DNA of 63,434 nt from Burkholderiales bacterium Ga0077547 (GTDB taxonomy: Bacteria; Pseudomonadota; Gammaproteobacteria; Burkholderiales; Burkholderiaceae_C): NCBI GenBank assembly GCA_001464195.1, contig LNEY01000018.1:1-63434 (forward strand), given 5' to 3'. Position numbers and translations under genes: made by a program. The notes beneath the pieces are model-generated. The model was given only the letters and a program-made list of their open reading frames with translations, was not told the origin of the DNA and did not search any database. Numbering within the stretch: position 1 is the stretch's first letter; every line of letters starts with the position of its first letter. This document shows positions 38,438 through 45,529 of this stretch, in pieces.

Positions 38438-39562
38438 ATGGCGATTCATCCGCTGACTGATCGCATCTGCTCGGCCATCGAGCGCCAAGGCGGCTGGATG
38501 CCCTTCGACCGGTTCATGGCGATGGCGCTTTACGCGCCGCGATGGGGCTACTACGCCCGCGACGACCACCAGTTCGGGGTGCTGCCGGCCTCGGGCAGCG
38601 ACTTCGTCACGGCACCCGAACTCTCGCCGCTCTTCGGCCAGGCGCTGGCCCGGCAGGTCCGGCAGGCGCTGGATGGCAGCGGCACCGACGAGCTGTGGGA
38701 GTTTGGCGCGGGCTCTGGCGTGCTGGCGCGTGAGCTGCTGGACGCGCTGGGCTCGTGCGTGAAGCGCTACACCATCGTCGATGTGTCCGGTGCGCTGCGT
38801 GATCGGCAGCGCGAGGTGCTGAGGCTGCACCTGGACCGTGTGCGCTGGATCGACGAGTGGCCTGAGGCGATGCAAGGCGTGGTCGTGGGCAACGAGGTGC
38901 TCGACGCCATGCCGGTGCAACTTCTGCACTTCGACGGCCGACAGTGGTACGAGCGCGGCGTGAGCCTGCGCGCGGTCGACAGGGATACCTCGCCTCCTTG
39001 GGAATGGGCTGACCGCACCACCGATTTGCGCCTGCCCGTCGATGAAGCGGTCGATGGGTCGCCAGATCCCGGGGGTGTGTACACGACAGAGATCCATCGC
39101 CAGGCCGAAGCCTTCATCGCCACGCTGGCCGAGCGTCTGCAGCGCGGCGCGGCCTTCTTCATCGACTACGGCTTTCCCGCGGCCGAGTACTACCACCCGC
39201 AGCGCCATGGCGGCACGCTGATGTGCCACCGCGCCCATCAGGCCGACACCGACCCGCTGGCCGATGTCGGCGACAAGGACATCACTGCCCACATCAACTT
39301 CACTGGCCTTGCAATGGCTGCGCAGGAGGCAGGGTTGGAGGTGCTGGGCTACACCAGCCAGGCCCGCTTCCTGATGAACTGTGGGCTGCTCGACCTGCTT
39401 CAGGGCGCCGACATCCGCACCATCGCCAATGCGCAGAAGCTGCTGACTGAGCATGAAATGGGCGAGCTGTTCAAGGTCATCGGCTTTGCGAAAGACTGCG
39501 ATGCCGCCTTCACCAACTCACCGATCGGATTCACGCATGGCGACCGCACGCACACGCTGTAG
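38438..39562 (+). CDS. SAM-dependent methyltransferase, MidA/NDUFAF7 family
   Basis: A 374-residue class I methyltransferase of COG1565 (DUF185). It has MPFDRFMAMALYAPRWGYYA, the family entry motif, DFVTAPELSPLFGQALARQ, ELWEFGAGSGVLARELL (SAM-binding loop, about residues 88-104) and VVGNEVLDAMPVQLL. The mitochondrial homologue methylates an arginine of a complex I subunit; the bacterial substrate is not established. It is divergent from the SDR gene with 94 bases between them, and is followed 9 bases later by a DUF2905 gene. Confidence 0.88.
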   Translation: MAIHPLTDRICSAIERQGGWMPFDRFMAMALYAPRWGYYARDDHQFGVLPASGSDFVTAPELSPLFGQALARQVRQALDGSGTDELWEFGAGSGVLARELLDALGSCVKRYTIVDVSGALRDRQREVLRLHLDRVRWIDEWPEAMQGVVVGNEVLDAMPVQLLHFDGRQWYERGVSLRAVDRDTSPPWEWADRTTDLRLPVDEAVDGSPDPGGVYTTEIHRQAEAFIATLAERLQRGAAFFIDYGFPAAEYYHPQRHGGTLMCHRAHQADTDPLADVGDKDITAHINFTGLAMAAQEAGLEVLGYTSQARFLMNCGLLDLLQGADIRTIANAQKLLTEHEMGELFKVIGFAKDCDAAFTNSPIGFTHGDRTHTL

Positions 39563-39571
39563 GGCACCCAC

Positions 39572-39766
39572 ATGATCCGCTGGCTGATCGCCATTTTCCT
39601 GATCCTGATGGTCTTCACCGGGCTACACCGCTGGCTGGAGAAGATCGGCCTGGGCCGGCTGCCCGGTGATTTCCGCTTTCGTCTGTTCGGGCGCGAATTC
39701 TTTGTGCCGATCGGCAGCAGTGTGCTGTTGAGCCTGCTCGCCCTGGGGCTGAGCAAGATGCTGTGA
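39572..39766 (+). CDS. DUF2905 family small membrane protein
   Basis: A 64-residue protein with two TM helices (about 3-20 and 46-62) separated by the conserved loop LGRLPGDFRFRLFGREFFVPIG. It matches the DUF2905 family. Function is unknown. It sits between midA and the acyl-CoA synthetase gene and overlaps the latter by GTGA. Confidence 0.88.
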   Translation: MIRWLIAIFLILMVFTGLHRWLEKIGLGRLPGDFRFRLFGREFFVPIGSSVLLSLLALGLSKML

Positions 39767-41298
39767 CGAACCACAACCTGTACGGCGCACTGCGGGCTGC
39801 CTTTCCTGCAGACCTGGACCGCACCGCCATCGAATGCGTGGCCACCGACGGCCCGGCGCTGTTCTACACCTGGCGCGACCTCGACCGCAGCAGCGCCATG
39901 ATCGCCAACCTGTTGGCGTCGCTGGCGCTGCCGGTTGGCGCGCGGGTGCTGGCGCACACTGACAAGTCGGTCGAAGCATTGATCCTGTACCTCGCGGTGC
40001 TGCGCGCCGGGCTGATCTATGTGCCACTCAACAACGCCTATCAGGCGAGCGAACTCAGCTACTTCATCGACAACGCCGACCCGTCTGTGGTGGTCTGTGC
40101 GTCGCGAGATTTCGGGTGGCTCTCGAAAATCGCATTTCGCGCTGGCACGGCGCATGTGTACACGCTGGACGACGACCGTCGCGGCAGCCTGCTGCAACGC
40201 GCTGCGCACCACCCCGACGCGCAGGCGCCAGTACCGCGTACCGCGGCCGACGTGGCCAGCATCATCTACACCAGCGGCACCACCGGCCGCAGCAAAGGGG
40301 CGATGCTCAGCCATGGCAACTTGCTCTCGAATGCCCAGGTGCTGAAAACGCTGTGGGGCTGGCGCAGCGAGGCCGAGGGCGGCGATGTGCTGATCCACGC
40401 GCTGCCGCTGTTCCACGTGCACGGCCTGTTCGTTGCCTCGCATGGCGCGTTGCTGAACGGCAGCAAGATGCTGTGGTTCGCGAAGTTCGACGCACGCGCC
40501 GTGACCGCGCGCCTGCCGGACGCAACGGTGTTCATGGGTGTGCCGACCCTGTATGGGCGCTTGCTCGTCGACCCCAGTTTCAACGCCCAGGCCTGCCGGA
40601 ACATGCGGTTGTTCATCAGCGGGTCGGCGCCGTTGCTGGCCGACACCTTCTGCCAGTTCCGCGAGCGCAGCGGTCACACCATCCTGGAGCGCTATGGCAT
40701 GAGTGAAACGGTGATGCTGACGTCCAATCCCTATGCGCCTACGCAGGAACGCATCGCGGGCACCGTCGGCTTCGCGCTGCCGGGGGTGGATCTGAGGGTG
40801 ACCACCGCTGGCGGCGAGCTCATCGGGGCCGTCGAGGTGCGTGGCCCCAGCGTGTTTCAGGGCTACTGGCGCATGCCCGAGAAGACAGCCGAAGACTTCA
40901 CCACCGACGGCTGGTTCAAGACCGGCGACGTCGGGCAACTGGATGCGCAAGGCCGACTGACTCTCAGTGGACGCAGCAAGGACCTGATCATCAGCGGCGG
41001 CTACAACGTCTACCCGGCCGAAGTGGAGGGGTACCTCAACGAGCTCCCGGGTGTCGAGGAGAGTGCGGTGATCGGCGTGCCGCACCACGACTTCGGCGAA
41101 GCGGTCGTCGCGGTGCTGGTGCCGAGCACAGGCGCCAGCGTGGACGTGGCCGCTTGCATCGCCGCGCTGAAGCAGCGCATTGCCAGCTTCAAGGTGCCCA
41201 AGCACGCCATGGTGGTTGACCAGTTGCCGCGCAACGCGATGGGCAAGGTGCAGAAGGCGCTGCTGCGGGAGCAATACCAGCGGCTGTTCGTCCAGTGA
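39763..41298 (+). CDS. matB: Malonyl-CoA synthetase-like AMP-forming ligase
   Basis: A 511-residue member of the AMP-dependent synthetase family. Adenylation motifs: IIYTSGTTGRSKGAMLSH (A3 core), YGMSETVM (A5) and GWFKTGDVGQLD (A7). The C-terminal lysine motif is NAMGKVQKALL (A10). ALPLFHVHGLFVA and the overall length resemble malonyl-CoA synthetases (MatB), which activate malonate. A related short acid is possible. The GTG start overlaps the DUF2905 stop. It converges with the MHS transporter gene, which could carry the substrate, but this is only positional. Confidence 0.72.
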   Translation: MTNHNLYGALRAAFPADLDRTAIECVATDGPALFYTWRDLDRSSAMIANLLASLALPVGARVLAHTDKSVEALILYLAVLRAGLIYVPLNNAYQASELSYFIDNADPSVVVCASRDFGWLSKIAFRAGTAHVYTLDDDRRGSLLQRAAHHPDAQAPVPRTAADVASIIYTSGTTGRSKGAMLSHGNLLSNAQVLKTLWGWRSEAEGGDVLIHALPLFHVHGLFVASHGALLNGSKMLWFAKFDARAVTARLPDATVFMGVPTLYGRLLVDPSFNAQACRNMRLFISGSAPLLADTFCQFRERSGHTILERYGMSETVMLTSNPYAPTQERIAGTVGFALPGVDLRVTTAGGELIGAVEVRGPSVFQGYWRMPEKTAEDFTTDGWFKTGDVGQLDAQGRLTLSGRSKDLIISGGYNVYPAEVEGYLNELPGVEESAVIGVPHHDFGEAVVAVLVPSTGASVDVAACIAALKQRIASFKVPKHAMVVDQLPRNAMGKVQKALLREQYQRLFVQ

Positions 41299-41344
41299 TG
41301 CGGGCTGGTCTCCAACCGCTGTCTGCATGCGGACAGTTGTGCAG

Positions 41345-41479
41345 TGCTGTCGAGGGCGTGGGGTGACCGGCTCCGCTCATGTCCCCCAGGCCGGGTCACC
41401 GCTCAAACGTTTCAGGTGAGACTGATCCGGCCTTCCTCCTTTACTTCGCTACGCCGGTCACCCCACGCCCTCGGCAGCA
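41345..41479. repeat. Covarying hairpin repeat, copy A
   Basis: A long inverted repeat: 41345-41370 pairs with 41454-41479 over 26 bp with one G-U pair, enclosing 83 nt. The interior holds a 17-nt segment CTCCGCTCATGTCCCCC (41371-41387), an inner stem AGGCCGG/CCGGCCT (41388-41394 with 41427-41433) around a loop with the palindrome AAACGTTT (41405-41412), and a 17-nt segment TCCTCCTTTACTTCGCT (41434-41450). An outer stem (41325-41335 with 41487-41496) may extend it. It lies between convergent matB and the MHS transporter gene. Copy B at 51647-51773 shares the interior length and both 17-nt segments, while the stems covary. Small open frames across it are not supported. Confidence 0.85.
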
Positions 41480-41531
41480 GGACCGTTGTCGCATGCGAAG
41501 GTGTTCTAAGGCCCACCGCAGCGCTCCTAAC

Positions 41532-41566
41532 AAAAAAAGCCGCCGAGTCTCACGACCCGGCGGCTT
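41532..41566 (-). terminator. Rho-independent terminator of the MHS transporter gene
   Basis: Arms AAGCCGCCG (41537-41545) and CGGCGGCTT (41558-41566) form a 9-bp stem, with an A7 tract at 41532-41538 that gives a U-run on the minus strand. It lies 22 bases downstream of the transporter stop. It is separate from repeat copy A. Confidence 0.88.
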
Positions 41567-41587
41567 GGTGGCTTCAAGCGCTGACGA

Positions 41588-43312
41588 TCAATCCTGCGCG
41601 TAGATGTCCACGTCCTTGGTTTCCTTGATGAACAGCATGCCGATCACGAAGGTCGCGCTGGCGATGATGATCGGGTACCACAGGCCGTTGTAGATGTTGC
41701 CAGTCTGAGCCACGATGCCGAAGGCGATGGTCGGCAGCAGGCCGCCGAACCAGCCGTTGCCGATGTGGTACGGCAGGCTCATCGAGGTGTAGCGGATGCG
41801 GGTCGGGAACATCTCGACCAGCATCGCGGCGATCGGGCCGTAGACCATGGTCACGTAGATCACGAGGATCACGAGGATCAGCACCACCAGCGGCTTGTTG
41901 ATCTTCTCCGGATCGGCTGCGGCTGGGTAGCCTGCAGCCTTGGTGGCCTCGGCCACGCTCTTCTTGAACGCCGCGATGCCGGCCTTGCTTGCATCCTCGA
42001 ACGAGTTGCCGTCAGGCGTCAGCGTGGCGTTGAGCGATGGGATCTCGGTGCCGCCCAGCTTGACAACCGCCACGGTGCCGGCGGGCGCCTCGACGATGTC
42101 GTAGTTGACCGCGGCCTGTGCGAGCGTGCGCTTGGCAATGTCGCAGGAGGTGTAGAAGTTCACCTCACGGGCGATCGGACTTCCCTGGAACGAGCATTGC
42201 GCCGGATCGACGACGATCGTCACCGGCACCTCCTTCTGCGCCTTCGCCAGGTCGGGGTTGGCCGCCGAGGTCAGTGCGTTGAACAGCGGGAAGTAGGTCA
42301 GCGCAGCGATCAGGCAACCGGCCATGATGATGGGCTTGCGGCCGATCTTGTCCGACAGCATGCCGAAGATCAGGAAGAACGGCGTGCCGATCAACAGCGA
42401 CACCGCGATCAGGATGTTGGCGGTGGGCCCATCGACCTTCAGTGCCTGCGTCAGGAAGAACAGCGCATAGAACTGACCGGTGTACCAGACCACAGCCTGG
42501 CCCGCGGTCAGGCCCACCAGCGCCAGGATCACGATCTTCAGGTTCTTCCACTGGCCGAAGGATTCGGTCAACGGCGCCTTCGAGGTCTTGCCCTCTTCCT
42601 TCATTTTCTTGAAGGCGGGCGATTCATTCATCGACAAGCGGATCCACACGCTGATGCCCAACAGGGCGATCGACACGAGGAACGGAATGCGCCAACCCCA
42701 GTCGGCGAACAATGCTTCGCCTTCCTTGGTGAAGGCGAAGCCACCCAGCACCCAGCGCGTGCCCAGGATCACCATCAGGCTCAGGAACAGACCCATCGTC
42801 GCGGTGGTCTGGATCCACGAGGTGTAGGCGCCACGTTTGCCGTGAGGCGAGTGTTCGGCCACATAGGTGGCTGCACCGCCGTACTCACCGCCGAGCGCCA
42901 GACCTTGCAGCATGCGCAGGATGATCAGGATCACCGGCGCTGCCCAGCCGATGGCGGCGTAGTTGGGTAAGATGCCGACGATGAAGGTCGACAGACCCAT
43001 GATCAGGATCGTGACCAGGAAGGTGTACTTGCGGCCGATCATGTCGCCCAGGCGGCCGAACACCAGTGCGCCGAACGGCCGCACGATGAAGCCCGCTGCG
43101 AAGGCCAGCAACGCGAAGATGAACGCGGCGCCGGCATCGAGGCCGCTGAAGAACTGCTTGGCGATGATGGCGGCGAGCGAGCCGTACAGGTAGAAGTCGT
43201 ACCACTCGAACACCGTGCCGAGGCTGGACGCGAAGATGACCTTGCGCTCTTCGGCTGTCATCGGTTGCGGTGTGGGCCGCGGGCCGATGGCGTTGCTGGT
43301 TGCTGTTGCCAT
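41588..43312 (-). CDS. MFS transporter, metabolite:H+ symporter (MHS) type
   Basis: A 574-residue proton-coupled transporter of the MHS branch (relatives carry shikimate, citrate, proline/betaine or dicarboxylates). N-terminal: SLGTVFEWYDFYLYGSL; loop 2-3: FGRLGDMIGRKYTF; loop 4-5: LALGGEYGGAATYVAEHSP. A roughly 120-residue non-membrane insertion (about 347-470) interrupts the C-terminal half after TM8, carrying two cysteines (373, 390) that could form a disulfide. The last TMs follow from about 474. It ends with a terminator and faces matB. The substrate is unknown. Confidence 0.88.
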   Translation of the reverse strand: MATATSNAIGPRPTPQPMTAEERKVIFASSLGTVFEWYDFYLYGSLAAIIAKQFFSGLDAGAAFIFALLAFAAGFIVRPFGALVFGRLGDMIGRKYTFLVTILIMGLSTFIVGILPNYAAIGWAAPVILIILRMLQGLALGGEYGGAATYVAEHSPHGKRGAYTSWIQTTATMGLFLSLMVILGTRWVLGGFAFTKEGEALFADWGWRIPFLVSIALLGISVWIRLSMNESPAFKKMKEEGKTSKAPLTESFGQWKNLKIVILALVGLTAGQAVVWYTGQFYALFFLTQALKVDGPTANILIAVSLLIGTPFFLIFGMLSDKIGRKPIIMAGCLIAALTYFPLFNALTSAANPDLAKAQKEVPVTIVVDPAQCSFQGSPIAREVNFYTSCDIAKRTLAQAAVNYDIVEAPAGTVAVVKLGGTEIPSLNATLTPDGNSFEDASKAGIAAFKKSVAEATKAAGYPAAADPEKINKPLVVLILVILVIYVTMVYGPIAAMLVEMFPTRIRYTSMSLPYHIGNGWFGGLLPTIAFGIVAQTGNIYNGLWYPIIIASATFVIGMLFIKETKDVDIYAQD

Positions 43313-43515
43313 GTTGGTTGTCTCCGTTGTGATGGCATCACCGGCCTGAGGTGACGCATGAACGGATGATGGTGATGCGCTCTGACCGAGCCCTGACGCG
43401 GCGCTGAACTGAGACTTACAAGATCAGCAGAAACCCGGAATCTTTGTTTCTCAATGTGGAATCTGCTGCCGCGCGCGGCGTTTTCATTGACTCGGGCGTT
43501 GCAAGTGTGGGGCCG

Positions 43516-43746
43516 TCACGCTTCAGATTCAGGCGCTGTGAGGGGTGTCGCCGGACAGGATCGCTCCCTCGTGAGTCGAGTCCACAGCACGAACTTCTGG
43601 CGGTCGGTCATCTGGCTCCATTGGCCGATTTCCTCGCGGCTGCGCAGGCAGCCTACACACCAGCGGTCCGCTGCGTCCATCCGGCACACGCCGACGCAGG
43701 GGCTGGGGATGTGGGCGTAGTCGCTGGAGGGTGAGAGAGGGTTCAT
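43516..43746 (-). CDS. DUF1289 family cysteine-cluster protein
   Basis: A 76-residue protein with the DUF1289 pattern: PCVGVCRMDAADRWCVGCLR, giving four cysteines spaced as C-x3-C-x8-C-x2-C, followed by REEIGQW. The spacing suggests a bound metal or Fe-S cluster (inference). Function is unknown. It lies downstream of the DUF4126 gene on the same strand, 70 bases apart. Confidence 0.88.
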   Translation of the reverse strand: MNPLSPSSDYAHIPSPCVGVCRMDAADRWCVGCLRSREEIGQWSQMTDRQKFVLWTRLTRERSCPATPLTAPESEA

Positions 43747-43816
43747 GGCGCAGCACGGCGGCCGTGTGGCTCAGACCGTCCGAACCATTGTGCGGGAGGC
43801 TGCCCGACCGTTCCCG

Positions 43817-44446
43817 CTATGGCCCTGTGCGCTGCAGTGTCGGGCGACGCCAGTTCGTCACCCGCGTCGCCAGCTGCCTCAGAAAGCGGCCCAGCCACCA
43901 GATCACCCCGATCATCACGATCAGCGCCAACGTCAGCAGCGCCGCAAACCACAGCGGATGCGTCCACGACAGCCACAGTGCGACGGGCACGACGGCATCA
44001 CCGAGCAGCGACATGCCCACGTTCGAAAACGGCTCGGGGGAGGTGTTGACCGCCGCCCGGGTGGTGGCCTTGGCGATGTGGCTCGTGGCCGCCAGCGTGC
44101 CGCCCATCAGTGCTGCGGCCATCGTCCACGCCTCTGGATCGGCATCGAACACCGCCGCTGCCAGCGCCGCACCCGCCGGGATGCGCACCAGCGTGTGGAT
44201 CAGGTCCCAGAGCGAGTCGATGCCGGGGATCTTGTCCGCGAAGAACTCCATCAACAACATGAAGCCACTTGCCGACAGCATCAGCGGGTGTTGCAGCAGG
44301 GCGAGTCCACTCGGCAGATCCACCCATCCCAGCCGGCCGGCCAGACCGGTCAGAAACAGCACGGCGTACAGCCGCAGCCCGCTGGCCCAGCCGAGTGCCG
44401 CGGCGATGGCGAGCAACTGTGGGGTGTCGAGTGGCGGCATGGTCAT
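43817..44446 (-). CDS. DUF4126 family membrane protein
   Basis: A 209-residue protein with several hydrophobic segments (AAALGWASGLRLYAVLFLTGL; PAGAALAAAVF; WFAALLTLALIVMIGVIWWLG). It matches the DUF4126 family; EFFADKIPGIDSLWDLIHTLVRIPAGA is the family core (about residues 68-94). Function is unknown. The ATG at 44446 is preferred over a TTG two codons earlier. It begins two bases after the ubiC stop and is likely co-transcribed with it. Confidence 0.82.
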   Translation of the reverse strand: MTMPPLDTPQLLAIAAALGWASGLRLYAVLFLTGLAGRLGWVDLPSGLALLQHPLMLSASGFMLLMEFFADKIPGIDSLWDLIHTLVRIPAGAALAAAVFDADPEAWTMAAALMGGTLAATSHIAKATTRAAVNTSPEPFSNVGMSLLGDAVVPVALWLSWTHPLWFAALLTLALIVMIGVIWWLGRFLRQLATRVTNWRRPTLQRTGP

Positions 44447-44448
44447 GG

Positions 44449-45015
44449 TCAACGCCGCCCTGCGTGGTGCGGTCGGCCGCGAGCGGTGCCTGCACTCGGC
44501 GCACGATCACGCACCGCGGGGGCGAACCACTCCGTCACGAGCAGCGGCACGCCGCGTCGAGTGAACACGGAGCGTCGGCACCACAGCGGATGCGCTGACC
44601 ACCCCAGCCGGCTGCCGAGTCGGCGTGCTTGCAGCGGGGACGCGTACCGGCCCCCCAGTCGATCGCAGTGCGCAGCGCGCAGGCCGAACAGCAGATCGGC
44701 CAGTGGACGCTGACCGAGCCCGCGCACAGCGCGCCAGGTCAGCTTCGCCTGCACTGCAGGCAACACCGAGCGGGCATGCACCAGCGGCTGGCCGTCGCCC
44801 CACAACACGACCTCACGGACATGGCAACGAGGCCATCGAGAGCTTCCAGTGCCATGTTGTCGCAGCACGTGCAATTCCTCCGCTGTAGCGGGTGCGGTGC
44901 CTTGGTTGAGCAGCTGCACCCGGAAGCCCCCGAAAGTCTGCGCGAGCTGCCGACTCAGCGACCCGTCCGACAGCAGCCAGGCACGCAGAGCGCGATCGAG
45001 TGGCAGCGATCTCAC
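44449..45015 (-). CDS. ubiC: Chorismate lyase
   Basis: A 188-residue enzyme that converts chorismate to 4-hydroxybenzoate, the first step of ubiquinone synthesis. Motifs: RALRAWLLSDGSLSRQL at the N-terminus, REVVLWGDGQPLVHARSVLP (about residues 68-87, active site) and LLVTEWFAPA near the end. No ATG exists in frame. GTG at 45015 gives the family-length N-terminus; TTG at 45063 with AAGGAG 4 bases upstream is the alternative and adds 16 residues. The GTG overlaps the stop of a 15-codon mini-ORF that itself overlaps the maoC stop. Confidence 0.85.
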   Translation of the reverse strand: MRSLPLDRALRAWLLSDGSLSRQLAQTFGGFRVQLLNQGTAPATAEELHVLRQHGTGSSRWPRCHVREVVLWGDGQPLVHARSVLPAVQAKLTWRAVRGLGQRPLADLLFGLRAAHCDRLGGRYASPLQARRLGSRLGWSAHPLWCRRSVFTRRGVPLLVTEWFAPAVRDRAPSAGTARGRPHHAGRR

Positions 45016-45059
45016 AGGGTCGGGCCGGCCTGCAGTATCCCTGGTGCGCCGGCATTCAT
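45012..45059 (-). CDS. 15-codon mini-ORF between maoC and ubiC
   Basis: ATG at 45059 overlaps the maoC stop (ATGA) and has AAGGAG exactly 8 bases upstream, the best-placed ribosome site in the region. It reads MNAGAPGILQAGPTL, then TGA, which overlaps the GTG start of ubiC (GTGA). It resembles no family and may act only as a translational relay. It could also be fortuitous if ubiC starts at the TTG at 45063. Confidence 0.3.
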   Translation of the reverse strand: MNAGAPGILQAGPTL

Positions 45060-45514
45060 GCAACGAGCTCCTTCACCAGGATCGTGCCGCGAGCGATCAG
45101 CGCGGGCTTGCCGTGGCCGACCGATGCCGTGCCATCGAGGTGCACAAGAATCCCTTGCAGCTTCTCCTTCGGCTCGACGCTGGCCACCCGCCATTGCAGC
45201 AGGATGTCCTGGTCCGCGAACACCGGGTTCTTGAAGGCGAAGTTCATGTTCAGACACAGCATCTCGCGCCGGATGCCATCGTCGTTGCGCGAAAAATAAG
45301 TGGCCAGCATGCCCATGAGGTGGGCGCTGGTGTGCTGGCCGCTGGCGATGATCTCGCCAAAGCGCGCCCGCTGTGCCACCGCGGCATCGGTGTGCAGCGG
45401 GTTCTCGTCGCCGCTGAGGCGTGCGAAGAGCGCGATGTCCTCGCGCGAATAGCGCAGGGTCTTGGTGACTTTTTCTCCCACAAACACCAGCGGGATCGTT
45501 TCGTTCATCTTCAT
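45056..45514 (-). CDS. MaoC-like hot-dog dehydratase family protein
   Basis: A 152-residue protein of the MaoC/R-hydratase hot-dog family. The hydratase motif is present: FARLSGDENPLHTDAAVAQRARFG (about residues 30-53, with Asp and His of the D-x4-H pattern). A function in hydration of an enoyl thioester is plausible, but the substrate is unknown. The start KMNETIPLVFVGEK follows aceK by 15 bases. It couples to the mini-ORF and ubiC. Confidence 0.85.
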   Translation of the reverse strand: MKMNETIPLVFVGEKVTKTLRYSREDIALFARLSGDENPLHTDAAVAQRARFGEIIASGQHTSAHLMGMLATYFSRNDDGIRREMLCLNMNFAFKNPVFADQDILLQWRVASVEPKEKLQGILVHLDGTASVGHGKPALIARGTILVKELVA

Positions 45515-45529
45515 CGGTTACTTCGGGAA

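Noticed and set aside
39400..41328. 642-codon open frame antisense to the malonyl-CoA synthetase-like gene and midA end
   Set aside because: Shadow of well-supported genes, low-complexity charged translation and no recognisable domain.
41189..41628. Small open frames across repeat copy A
   Set aside because: Not shared with copy B beyond the element itself, stop codons differ, and covariation indicates structure rather than coding.
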